Source of the DNA: Pseudopedobacter sp038243635
GTDB lineage: Bacteria; Bacteroidota; Bacteroidia; Sphingobacteriales; Sphingobacteriaceae
Length of the DNA stretch: 64,000 nucleotides
Assembly (NCBI GenBank): GCA_038243635.1
Contig: JBBSQW010000010.1
Location: 1 to 64,000, forward strand
Reading direction: 5' to 3'
In this document: piece by piece, positions 1 through 8,204 of the stretch
How the letters are laid out: each line of letters opens with the position of its first letter
How positions within the stretch are numbered: the stretch's first letter is position 1
The notes under the pieces: model-generated
Told to the model about the DNA's origin: nothing
The model's input: only the letters and a program-made list of their open reading frames with translations
Databases searched by the model: none
Translations under genes and position numbers: made by a program

Positions 1-139
1 GACGCCTTTGGGTATTGGTACATCCATAAAGATAGAATTATCTTTACGTGATTTATGGACATGAAGAGCCGTATGAAGGGAGACTTTCACGTACGGTTCT
101 GTGAGAACGCAAAGGTGAAATTCCTTTGCGTGACTCGAT
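1..139 (+). mobile_element. Group II intron, 3' end (domains V and VI); 5' part lies outside the window
   Basis: Positions 66-99 form a 34-nt domain V: GAGCCGTAT pairs with GTACGGTTC (one G-U), an inner 5-bp stem 75-79/84-88 is closed by a GAGA (GNRA) tetraloop, and a two-base AC bulge sits at 89-90. The catalytic triad AGC is at 67-69. Domain VI follows: 107-115 pairs with 123-131, and GAG 103-105 with CTC 134-136, leaving A133 as the candidate branch-point adenosine about 7 nt before the end. The sequence then reads GACTCGAT, the usual bacterial 3' terminus, so the junction is near 139. The intron-encoded reverse transcriptase would lie upstream, outside the window. The structure was folded by eye. 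Confidence 0.9.
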
Positions 140-208
140 TAGTGGCAAGCAGTGCGACAGTCTTATAAGAAAAAAAATGTTAACTATAAAAAAATGCTAA
201 AGAACAAG

Positions 209-619
209 ATGAAATCATATTCTATAAAAAATCAAATTTTGAATATTCTACTAATTATAATTAGTGTGTTAACCGTTGCTAGCTTTTCTTCTTGTAAAAA
301 GGAGAACAAAAATAATGACACAGGGACAAACGACAACTACTATGTGAAGTATGTTATAAATGGTGTTGGAGCTTATGGCCGTTTTAGTGATTGGACAGCG
401 ACTACACCTCAGGGAAAATACTCCAATAACGGTTATCAAACAAGGAGCTGGAATCAAACTTACGGTCCTTTGAAAAGAGGTTTTAATTGCGAAGTTCAAA
501 TAGGAAGTTCTATAGGTGGTGGTGCCGTTATTGAAATTCACGTTTCAAAGAATAACGAACCTTTTGCTTTAAAGGCTACTAGAAACGGTAATTCAGCATC
601 ATATACTGTAGACTTTTAG
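209..619 (+). CDS. Small exported lipoprotein of unknown function
   Basis: From the chosen ATG the protein is 136 aa with a basic start (MKSYSIKN), a hydrophobic core and a lipobox ending SFSSC, so an SpII lipoprotein with the lipid-bearing Cys at residue 29. KKENKNND follows, a hydrophilic tether typical of Bacteroidota surface lipoproteins. The rest (about 100 aa) is rich in Gly, Tyr and Asn and matches no family I recognise. In-frame ATGs at 152 and 194 are possible, but 209 gives the most normal signal peptide. The gene starts about 70 bp after a group II intron end, so its native promoter may have been replaced or separated. Confidence 0.65.
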   Translation: MKSYSIKNQILNILLIIISVLTVASFSSCKKENKNNDTGTNDNYYVKYVINGVGAYGRFSDWTATTPQGKYSNNGYQTRSWNQTYGPLKRGFNCEVQIGSSIGGGAVIEIHVSKNNEPFALKATRNGNSASYTVDF

Positions 620-705
620 ACGCAGTATAATATCCTATTTTAGTGACTGAAAACGTTGAGTCAAAGTTGAAATTACATTTAGAGAGAACATACTTAAACA
701 AAAAA

Positions 706-770
706 ATGCCAGCCACTAACAGCAAATTTGCACAAAAATGGCTGACGGTGGTCTCGCCTCCTGTTTGGCG
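706..770. repeat. Left-flank inverted repeats of the RAYT unit
   Basis: Two short hairpins lie before the transposase remnant: AGCCA (711-715) with TGGCT (739-743), and CGCC (755-758) with GGCG (767-770). RAYT (TnpA-REP) genes are normally flanked by palindromic REP sequences on which the enzyme acts. The palindromes are seen; the role is inferred from the family. The 230 bp between the lipoprotein stop and the transposase start hold nothing else I can support. Confidence 0.4.
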
Positions 771-848
771 CAAGAATGAAGGGTGAGGAAAAAGGGTAAA
801 GGCTTCTTGTGCCGTAATTGAGATATCAAAATAAACATCTAAAAACCT

Positions 849-1316
849 ATGAGTAGAAAATACAAATTTCATGATAGTAGTAAGCTATACCTTGTGAGTC
901 TTGCTGTGGTATACTGGATAGATTTGTTTATAAGAGAAGAATATAAAACTATTGTGTTAGACAGTTGGAAACATTGTATCAAAAATAAAGGAATGGAACT
1001 TTATGGTTGGTGTATTATGACAAGTCATATTCACATGATTATAGGTACACATGGAGAAAAATTGGAGAATATTATGCGGGATATGAAAAGGCATACTTCG
1101 GTACAGTTAAGAGAAGCAATTGCAAAACATCCAACAGAAAGCAGAAGAGAATGGTTACAATGGATGATGGAAAGAGCGGGAAAGAAGAACGGTAACAATG
1201 CAAATTTTCAATTATGGAGATAAGACAATCATCCTATAGAGCTGGATAGTTTAAAGAAACAACATGATAGTTTTACGTTAAATGATGCTACTATTACGTC
1301 TGTTTGTAAGTACTAA
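849..1316 (+). pseudogene. REP-associated tyrosine transposase (Y1/IS200-like), broken
   Basis: The first 124 codons match the N-terminal two thirds of RAYT/IS200-like transposases: start MSRKYKFH, then WCIMTSHIHMII with the HUH motif H60-I-H62, then a helix ending in RREW. A TAA at 1221-1223 interrupts the frame exactly where homologues read FWRQDNHPIEL. The frame continues after it as DNHPIELDSL to a second stop at 1314-1316, so this is a nonsense mutation in a once longer gene. The family C-terminus (HNNPV...YSSA region) is missing and replaced by unrelated codons. Almost certainly inactive. Confidence 0.85.
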
Positions 1317-1336
1317 CCTTTCATAACCGATAATTT

Positions 1337-1348
1337 CCGCCTTGGCGG
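1337..1348. repeat. GC-rich palindrome at the right flank of the RAYT remnant
   Basis: CCGCCTTGGCGG is a 12-bp near-perfect palindrome in otherwise AT-rich DNA, 20 bp after the last stop of the transposase remnant. With the left-flank CGCC/GGCG hairpin it brackets the unit, as REP-like elements do around RAYT genes. Confidence 0.4.
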
Positions 1349-1399
1349 TTGCGGGAATGGTGCAGAAATTCAAGCACCTCCATTGTAGCAAACGGCGTA

Positions 1400-1522
1400 G
1401 CGTAGAGTTTTATTCAAGTCTTTATTGTTTTTATAGGTCTTCATGTGTTCGTTTCACTCGGTTTTTGGTTAATTTTTTGCGGAAAAAAAAGTCACTAGCC
1501 TTCCGCGGCAATGAGCGGGAAG
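1400..1522. repeat. Dispersed repeat, copy A (ends in the CTTCCGCGGCAATGAGC palindrome)
   Basis: This stretch aligns by eye with 4125-4230: both carry a TTTATTCA, CATTGTTTTT-like, TTCATGTGTTCG and CCTTCCGCGGCAAT series in the same order. The right end (1499-1522) can fold as CTTCCGC ... GCGGGAAG with one bulged base. A third partial copy is at 3950-3972. It codes for no plausible protein. It may be a non-autonomous REP-type element; no link to the nearby RAYT is proven. Confidence 0.55.
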
Positions 1523-1603
1523 ATTTAAAACCTACGAATACCTTTCATAGGAAAATATAGCAATACGAAGGCTATCTGCGAAAGACCCTGCTTGGACATA
1601 AGA

Positions 1604-1715
1604 TCAACCTGTTAGCAATCGCAATTCTGTTCCAAGCATTTGTCGCCACAATGCAAATGATAATTTGACCAATTTCATTTCGGAGAATATTTTTAAGCCA
1701 GCGACGTAAGTTTTT
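1604..1715 (-). pseudogene. Fragment of a carboxymuconolactone decarboxylase/AhpD-like gene
   Basis: Read on the minus strand this encodes YVAGLKIFSE, a one-base deletion, then EIGQIIICIVATNAWNRIA, closely matching the C-terminal 40 residues of the intact AhpD-like protein at 14068-14508. About 105 bp align at the DNA level with scattered substitutions, and similarity fades beyond about 1715. It is a truncated, frameshifted relic, either of a lost paralogue or of a partial duplication. The catalytic CxxC half is absent. The remaining bases up to 1925 hold nothing recognisable. Confidence 0.75.
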
Positions 1716-1925
1716 ACAACTCGCCAATTACTTTAATAAAAGACAAACTTATCTAATTTAAATTGGAACTCTCGCTGAGATGAACACCACTTTACAATAC
1801 CGCAGTTGGCGAACTTGAGATGTATGCTCTGAAACAAGATTACGAAAAACAACGACGTGGATGGGGTAACAATTCTTAAGGTTGGTTGATATATAGCAAA
1901 CAACTATATATTAAAATTAAATCTT

Positions 1926-3791
1926 ATGAAAACTTTAAAACTTATACTCTCATTATTAATGGCTATTGCTTTTAACTATCAAGCCAATGCGCAAAGTGAA
2001 GTGGTAAACAAAATAGCGGATCAGAAATCTTATTGGCAAATCTCGGCCAGAGGCGGTTATGACTTTCCGCTTTTTAAAGAAGATTTTCAATACATAGACT
2101 ACAAAGGTGGTTTAATGGGTGGTTTATCTATTAATCATTATTGGAAATGGATTGGTGTTCAGGCAGATTTTGATTATATCCAAAATAAACCAGTTACAAA
2201 TATTAGCAATCCTGCAAACTATTACACAACAGGACCTAAGGGCATTACAACTTATCCCTTGGATGTATTTACACAAAGAAAGACACTTACGAGAATGTTT
2301 ACTGGAATTGGCCCAGCATTTAAGCTCCAGAGTAAAAACAATAAGCTTACTGCAGAACTTGCCCTTTTGGGAGGCATGGGGTTTATTGATGGAGGTGAGA
2401 TTTTAGTAGAAGGCAAAAACTCAACCTTGACACCTCAAAATGTAATTTTAACCTATCATTCAGGCTTCGATAATGAAAAAGCACTTACCGGCAAAGCGCA
2501 AGCTAGATTTAATTATTTCTTAACTAATAATTTAGGGGTTAATGTAGGCGCTTATTACATGAATCATTTTGGGGTGAATGAATCTCAAAAAAACCAGTTG
2601 CTAATTAATAACGGCTACCTCGCAAATAATACGAATGGTGGATATTATTATGGAGCAATGGGAACTATCCAAAACCCAGATATAAACGAGGGAAACACAA
2701 CCTTTTCAAATTTCAAAACTGAGTCAACTCTTAGATTTTACGATGGACAAGGCACCGACCAGAGGGAAAAAATAAAATTGTCATCTGTAGGTGTATTTGC
2801 CGGACTAACTTATAGAATAATGCCTAGAAAACAAAAACCAGCTCTAGAAAGTAAAACGGTGGCCACTACCCCGATTGTAAAAAAATACAATCTGCAGATA
2901 ACAGCCCGAGATAAATATTCCAAAGAGCTTTTACCAAATACTGATGTGGCCTTAAAAAACAGCAAGGGCGAAGTTTTAAAAACCGGTAAAACTGATGCTT
3001 TTGGAACTGTCGCCTTTAATGATATCCTTGCAGATGATTATTCGATAGCTGGTGTTTTAAATACAGTGGCGCTAGACAGTACCTCAGCGCAAACAGCCGA
3101 TTTCAAAAACGGAGAAACATTAAAAAAGGAGATTTTATATACTGACAGAAACTTTATTGTTACCGGAAAGGTGTTTATGTGCAATACCAGTACCTTATTA
3201 AGCGGAACCAACGTTATTTTAGAAAACAACGATAAAGCCTTTAGAAAATCTACGTTATCAGATACTGAGGGTAATTTTAAGTTTCAATTGCCAGAAGCTG
3301 GAATTTATAAATTGTACAGTAAAAAAGATAAGTTCTTTTCTCAAATTGAAGAGATTACTGCTTCAAACTATAACCGAGATAAATCACTTTTTGTGAAACT
3401 TGAAATTTGTGCAGAAGAAACCGATTGTGGTAAAGCCATCAACCTTAAAAACATTTTATTCGATCTTGATAAGTTCGTGATCAGAGAAGATGCTAAAAAA
3501 GAATTGAATAAGCTAGTACGCTTTATGCAAGACAATCCATTGGTTAAAGTAGAATTAGGTTCGCATACAGACAGTAGAGGCAGTGCAAAATACAACCAAA
3601 CTTTATCACAAAAAAGAGCAAATGCCTCAGTAGCTTATATCGTTTCTCAAGGTATAGAAAAAAGTAGAATTGCTGGTAAAGGTTATGGAGAAAGCAAACT
3701 ATTAAATGAATGTGCTGATGGTGTCGAGTGTGGCGATGCGCAACACCAGTTAAATAGAAGGACAGAATTTAAAGTAATTTGCCCAAAATAA
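1926..3791 (+). CDS. OmpA-family outer membrane protein with N-terminal beta-barrel-like region
   Basis: 621 aa. A Sec signal peptide (MKTLKLILSLLMAIAFNYQANAQ) is followed by a beta-rich outer-membrane region (about 30-300), two carboxypeptidase-regulatory-like beta-sandwich segments (about 318-390 and 408-480), and a C-terminal OmpA peptidoglycan-binding domain from about 506 with NILFDLDKF, GSHTDSRGS and LSQKRA...GYGES motifs and the terminal NRRTEF signature. The expected role is linking the outer membrane to peptidoglycan. It stands alone, has its own terminator at 3818-3853, and is the only intact gene in a repeat- and pseudogene-rich 4 kb. Confidence 0.85.
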   Translation: MKTLKLILSLLMAIAFNYQANAQSEVVNKIADQKSYWQISARGGYDFPLFKEDFQYIDYKGGLMGGLSINHYWKWIGVQADFDYIQNKPVTNISNPANYYTTGPKGITTYPLDVFTQRKTLTRMFTGIGPAFKLQSKNNKLTAELALLGGMGFIDGGEILVEGKNSTLTPQNVILTYHSGFDNEKALTGKAQARFNYFLTNNLGVNVGAYYMNHFGVNESQKNQLLINNGYLANNTNGGYYYGAMGTIQNPDINEGNTTFSNFKTESTLRFYDGQGTDQREKIKLSSVGVFAGLTYRIMPRKQKPALESKTVATTPIVKKYNLQITARDKYSKELLPNTDVALKNSKGEVLKTGKTDAFGTVAFNDILADDYSIAGVLNTVALDSTSAQTADFKNGETLKKEILYTDRNFIVTGKVFMCNTSTLLSGTNVILENNDKAFRKSTLSDTEGNFKFQLPEAGIYKLYSKKDKFFSQIEEITASNYNRDKSLFVKLEICAEETDCGKAINLKNILFDLDKFVIREDAKKELNKLVRFMQDNPLVKVELGSHTDSRGSAKYNQTLSQKRANASVAYIVSQGIEKSRIAGKGYGESKLLNECADGVECGDAQHQLNRRTEFKVICPK

Positions 3792-3817
3792 AATAAGCTA
3801 ATTTCTTTTAAAAAACA

Positions 3818-3853
3818 CAATCAGTTTCATTATAAAACTGATTGTTTTTTTTT
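3818..3853 (+). terminator. Rho-independent terminator after the OmpA-family gene
   Basis: CAATCAGTTT (3818-3827) pairs with AAACTGATTG (3835-3844), a 10-bp perfect stem with a 7-nt loop, followed by nine T residues. It lies 27 bp after the stop codon. Confidence 0.9.
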
Positions 3854-3949
3854 GTTAAACAGGGTTGTTACCACCTTGTACATCAAAAGCGTCACGTAAG
3901 CCAATTGCAAGCAAATTTAAAGCACAAACCGTAAGTATAAATTACCACT

Positions 3950-3972
3950 CTTCCGCGGCAATGAGCCCGAAG
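3950..3972. repeat. Partial copy of the CTTCCGCGGCAATGAGC repeat
   Basis: CTTCCGCGGCAATGAGC is identical to 1500-1516, followed by CCGAAG. CTTC pairs with GAAG and GG with CC around CAATGAG, giving an imperfect hairpin. The intergenic stretch 3854-4335 carries this element, copy B of the longer repeat, and no gene I can support. Confidence 0.55.
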
Positions 3973-4124
3973 ATCTTGCAGAAAACCAATTACCCGCAAT
4001 ATCCAGTGAAATGGCAAAGCATTCTCAAATGCCCTTAAAAAACATAACCAAGAAATGAAAAAATTAGCACTATTGATTTTTGATGTGTTCGGCTTTGTGC
4101 TGAAAGCACTTGTGCGACAAAAAG

Positions 4125-4230
4125 AAACGAGTTTATTCAGGTTTTCATTGTTTTTAATTGGCTTTCATGTGTTCGCTTCCATCGGATTGTTTCTTTTCCT
4201 CTGAAAAGAAATAGCCTTCCGCGGCAATTA
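4125..4230. repeat. Dispersed repeat, copy B
   Basis: Aligns with 1400-1522 (GTTTATTCAGG, TTCATTG, CTTTCATGTGTTCG, then GCCTTCCGCGGCAATTA at 4214-4230). The palindromic end is degraded relative to copy A. A short hydrophobic reading frame crosses this element but changes frame relative to copy A, which argues against coding. Confidence 0.5.
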
Positions 4231-4335
4231 GGGGGAGGTTCTAACTTGAGTTGTTTTTTCATTTAAAAAAAAACATCCCACAGCCTTTCTTCTTTCTTTC
4301 CCTATATTTACTTTCTTTAAATCATCATTTACCTT

Positions 4336-6711
4336 ATGGACTTTGTCATTCTATTACTGTTAATCGTAATATTCGTACTTGTTTTTCAACAAAAGACTTC
4401 GATTAACGACGGTTTTGAAAGGCTTGAGTTGCGAATTCTAAACCTTCAGGATATTATTAAATCATTAGAATACCCTAAGGAGACTGCTGTAAAAGATGCG
4501 CCAGCACCAAAACCTGTTGTTGCCCCAATCGAAGAAGTGGTAATTGAGCCACTGCAAATTATTGAAGATCCTGCTCCTAAAATCGTTGCAGATTACGAAT
4601 TTATAGAAGAATTTGCAGTCACTCCCGTTCTTGAACAACATTATGATCAAGCACCCGAAGTTCCTCACCATAAAGAACCCAAACTATCGTTTTTCGAAAG
4701 ACATCCAGATCTAGAAAAATTTATAGGTGAAAACCTGATCAATAAAATTGGAATTGCCATTTTAGTTTTATCCATAGGCTATTTTGTTAAATACGCCATT
4801 GATAGTAATTGGATAGGGGAGATTGGCAGAGTTGCAATTGGCGTAGTTTGCGGTGGTATATTGATTGGTGTTGCGCACAAAATGAGGAACGATTATGATG
4901 CCTTTAGTTCGGTATTAGTAGGTGGTGGATTGGCGGTATTCTATTTTACCATCACGCTGGCATTTCATCAGTTTAATCTTTTCAACCAAATTACAGCGTT
5001 TATTATTCTTATCGTTATTACCATCTTTGCTGTTGTACTATCGTTATTGTACAACAAACAAGAACTTGCTGTAATTGCATTAGTAGGCGGCATTCTTAGT
5101 CCATTTTTGTTAAGCACCGGAAATGCCAATTATAACAGTTTGCTACTTTATCTAGTTATATTAAATATTGGGCTGCTTGTTATTGCTTATTACAAATCTT
5201 GGCGTATATTAAACATTACGGCGTTTGCTTTAACCGTATTGGTGTTCGTTGGTATTTTAACGCAGCTCACTGGTCCAACCTTTTACCTTGGGTTTATTTA
5301 TGCTACCATTTTTTACTTGCTCTTTTTTGCAATAAACATTGCTTACAACGTAAGAGAAAGCAAAAGCTTTGTGGTTTCAGATTTCAGCATTTTACTTGTT
5401 AATACTGGGCTGTATTTCGCTATCGGACTTTATTTGTTAACCCAAATGCATTATGAGCAGTATCGGGGGTTATTTACTGCTAGTTTGGCTGTGATAAATC
5501 TTGGTTTATCGTACTTACTTTTCCGGAATAGAAAAGTAGATTCTAATGTGCTTTATTTATTGATTGGCATTACCCTTAGTTTTATTTCTCTAACTGCGCC
5601 AATTCAACTCAAAGGGAATCAAATTACCCTTTTCTGGGCTACGGAAGCTGTTGTTTTATATTGGTTGTACCTGAAATCCGAGATAAAATTCACTCGTATT
5701 ACATCGCTGGGAATATGGGTAGCCATGCTCATTAGTTTAGTGATGGATTGGATGCTTATTTACTCTTCTGGTCAAGAATTTACGGTATTGGCAAATAAAG
5801 GATTTATAACCACGGTTTTTGCAGCAGCGGCCACTTTCATTTTAGCAGTGCTCGTGAAGAAAGATCATATTAAAGCAGAACCATTTGAATTTAGAATACC
5901 ACGCATTGCTTTTCATATTGTAGGTATCGTTATTCTCTTTTTGGCAGGTTTTTTTGAAGTTAACCACCAATTCACCACTCGTTACACGGTAGCATATCTA
6001 AATATCGTTTACCTGATGTTATATGTATCGGCTTTTGCTTTAATTCTCCACTTGGCGTCGCAAAAAGTAGCTTTGATAACAATGCACTGGACTGCAAAAC
6101 TGGCGATCTTATCGGCACCTATTGCCATGTATTTTATATGTTATTTCTACTTTTTTTCTGTTCAACAGGATATATTAGACGGAGGTCAGCTTTTTGGAAA
6201 TCATTTTATAGCACATTGGATTTCGTCTGTACTAATTGGCATTCTCTTTTACCTGCTAATTGCAGAATGTAGAAAAAACCTAGAAGAAGGCTTGCTCAAC
6301 AAAGCGATATGGATAATATGTGTTGCGATTGTTCTTTTTCTTAGTCTGGACTTAAATTTGGCAAGTAACATGCTTTTTTATTCAAAAGCTCATTCATTTG
6401 ATGAAGTTCAGCGGATCTATATAAAAACCGGTCTTCCAGTTTTATGGGGCGTTCTTTCCTTTGCTATGATGTGGTTGGGGATGAAGTTTAAGGATCGTAC
6501 GCTACGGATTGTTTCATTAAGCTTATTCAGCCTGACTTTGTTAAAACTTTTTTTGTTCGACATCAGAAACATTCCAGCGGCAGGTAAAATTGTAGCGTTC
6601 TTTTGTTTGGGCGTGTTGCTTTTAATTGTGTCGTTTATGTATCAAAAAGTTAAAAAGATCATTATTTCAGATGAAGAGAAACCCAATATTGATGAGCAAC
6701 CTAATGTTTAG
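4336..6711 (+). CDS. DUF2339 family multi-pass membrane protein
   Basis: 791 aa. An N-terminal membrane segment (residues 2-17) and a short coiled stretch are followed by an acidic, proline-rich linker (about 48-120). The motif FFERHPDLEKFIGENLINKIGI opens the family core and roughly twenty hydrophobic segments run to residue 775, as in DUF2339 proteins (usually 700-1000 aa). The function is unknown; a role in envelope or transport is only inferred from topology. The gene overlaps the DUF3999 gene downstream by 8 bp, the arrangement commonly seen for this pair, so the two products probably act together. Confidence 0.85.
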   Translation: MDFVILLLLIVIFVLVFQQKTSINDGFERLELRILNLQDIIKSLEYPKETAVKDAPAPKPVVAPIEEVVIEPLQIIEDPAPKIVADYEFIEEFAVTPVLEQHYDQAPEVPHHKEPKLSFFERHPDLEKFIGENLINKIGIAILVLSIGYFVKYAIDSNWIGEIGRVAIGVVCGGILIGVAHKMRNDYDAFSSVLVGGGLAVFYFTITLAFHQFNLFNQITAFIILIVITIFAVVLSLLYNKQELAVIALVGGILSPFLLSTGNANYNSLLLYLVILNIGLLVIAYYKSWRILNITAFALTVLVFVGILTQLTGPTFYLGFIYATIFYLLFFAINIAYNVRESKSFVVSDFSILLVNTGLYFAIGLYLLTQMHYEQYRGLFTASLAVINLGLSYLLFRNRKVDSNVLYLLIGITLSFISLTAPIQLKGNQITLFWATEAVVLYWLYLKSEIKFTRITSLGIWVAMLISLVMDWMLIYSSGQEFTVLANKGFITTVFAAAATFILAVLVKKDHIKAEPFEFRIPRIAFHIVGIVILFLAGFFEVNHQFTTRYTVAYLNIVYLMLYVSAFALILHLASQKVALITMHWTAKLAILSAPIAMYFICYFYFFSVQQDILDGGQLFGNHFIAHWISSVLIGILFYLLIAECRKNLEEGLLNKAIWIICVAIVLFLSLDLNLASNMLFYSKAHSFDEVQRIYIKTGLPVLWGVLSFAMMWLGMKFKDRTLRIVSLSLFSLTLLKLFLFDIRNIPAAGKIVAFFCLGVLLLIVSFMYQKVKKIIISDEEKPNIDEQPNV

Positions 6712-7912
6712 AAAATTATTTTTATTTTTTCTATTCCTGTGCGTAGTTCCGCTTGTTGTATCAGCACAAGATACTTTTGGTTATAAAGCAGTTATTGAAA
6801 ACGTTGACCATGTTGGTTTTTATAAAATCTATCTTGATCCAACGCTACTTGCTAAAAGTAAAACCGACTTATCCGATTTGAGGATAATGGATGCACAGAA
6901 CAGATTTGTACCTTATATTAGGTTACAAAACCTGCCCTCTCAAAAAGAAGATTTTATAACTTTTCCGATTGTAGGAACCTCCGCAAACACAGACTCAGTA
7001 ACGTCTGTGGTTGTTGAAAACAAACAAAGCTTATTAATTAGTTCCTTATGGTTAAAACTAAGAAATACAGCTGTTTCGCGTAAAGTGGATGTGCTTGGGA
7101 GCGATGACCAATTAAAGTGGTTTGCGATTGATGAAGAGATACCGCTTCAGCAGGCTACAGAAGACAATAATGGCAGCTATTTACAATCGCTCACTTTTCC
7201 GGCTAGCGGTTATAAATACTTTAAAATCAATGTGAACAACAGAGGGAAGAGTGCTCTTAAAATTCTTCAGGCAGGAATCTATTCCACGGTAACCGCTGCA
7301 TCAAAGTTTAGCCTGCTTACCACACCTGTAGTTACACGCAAGGAAGGAAAGGATAAAATCACCTACTTAGAGATCAATTTTAAAGATAAGTTTTCGGTGA
7401 ATAAATTGATAATGCCTGTCACTTATCCCAAGTATTTTAGAAGAACGGTTCTGATTTTTGAAGTAAACGGGAAAGAAAAATTATTGATTAATGAAACTAC
7501 TTTAGATTCTGACACTAAACCCGAAATCGTTTTTTCATCCAATGCTAAAAATCTAGAGTTACAAATTCTTAACGGTGATAATCCACCTTTAGAGTTAGCA
7601 CCTTTGCAATTTTGGAAATTAAACGAATATATATTGGCCTATTTGGAGCAAGGCAAAAGTAATCAGTTGCTTGTCGGCGATAAAAGTGCTGTGCAGCCAG
7701 ACTACGATTTAAGATTTTTTACCGATGTAGCCCTTAAAGATGCATCTGAAATTAACCATTCAGAAGTAGTTAAAAACCCCTTGTTAAAAAGTCCCGTTGT
7801 TAAAAAGAGCCGCGATTACACTGTTTTTATGTGGATTGCAATTGGCATTGTGCTAGCGCTATTAAGTTTTCTGACATGGAAGATGAGTACAGCCGTGAAA
7901 AACAGAGCTTAA
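6704..7912 (+). CDS. DUF3999 family exported protein with C-terminal membrane anchor
   Basis: 402 aa from the chosen ATG, which gives a clean signal peptide (MFRKLFLFFLFLCVVPLVVSA-Q). In-frame ATGs at 6626 and 6692 would add an unnatural hydrophilic leader. The mature part is beta-rich with DLSDLRIMDAQNRFVPY near the N-terminus, typical of DUF3999, and one transmembrane helix close to the C-terminus (about 375-395). It is predicted periplasmic and anchored in the inner membrane. Its start lies inside the end of the DUF2339 gene, implying translational coupling. Function unknown. Confidence 0.8.
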   Translation: MFRKLFLFFLFLCVVPLVVSAQDTFGYKAVIENVDHVGFYKIYLDPTLLAKSKTDLSDLRIMDAQNRFVPYIRLQNLPSQKEDFITFPIVGTSANTDSVTSVVVENKQSLLISSLWLKLRNTAVSRKVDVLGSDDQLKWFAIDEEIPLQQATEDNNGSYLQSLTFPASGYKYFKINVNNRGKSALKILQAGIYSTVTAASKFSLLTTPVVTRKEGKDKITYLEINFKDKFSVNKLIMPVTYPKYFRRTVLIFEVNGKEKLLINETTLDSDTKPEIVFSSNAKNLELQILNGDNPPLELAPLQFWKLNEYILAYLEQGKSNQLLVGDKSAVQPDYDLRFFTDVALKDASEINHSEVVKNPLLKSPVVKKSRDYTVFMWIAIGIVLALLSFLTWKMSTAVKNRA

Positions 7913-8137
7913 TATTTTAAGAGGCAATAACAAATTTATTTTGACAAATACACGGATTATTTTTGTTTAAAACCACCTATACCGAAAAGTAATTTAGCTT
8001 CAAAAAAAAAAAATATTTTTAGAAACTTATCAGTCACGGTTCAACCATAAGTATATAGTGGCAAAACAGATCTTTCACTTTTATTAATTGCTACAATGTG
8101 GTAGCATTAGAGCGCTACATTCTCACTCAATAAAAAT

Positions 8138-8175
8138 AGAAAGAGCGTTCTATCGTTTAACAGAACGCTCTTTCT
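8138..8175 (-). terminator. Terminator of the cobalamin-uptake operon
   Basis: AGAAAGAGCGTTCT (8138-8151) and AGAACGCTCTTTCT (8162-8175) form a perfect 14-bp stem with a 10-nt loop. Read on the minus strand it is followed by ATTTTTATT. It lies 30 bp beyond the stop of the last operon gene. The rest of the 7913-8204 gap is AT-rich with small hairpins and no gene. Confidence 0.85.
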
Positions 8176-8204
8176 ACGAATAAAATTTTTAGGTCAGTTG
8201 TTTC

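Noticed and set aside
579..872. Minus-strand frame of 97 codons before the RAYT remnant
   Set aside because: It covers palindromic noncoding flank and the transposase start; codon use and composition are unlike neighbouring genes.
1342..1560. Plus-strand frame of 72 codons across repeat copy A
   Set aside because: It overlaps the dispersed repeat, is Arg/Ser-rich, has no signal or domain, and the frame is not kept in copy B.
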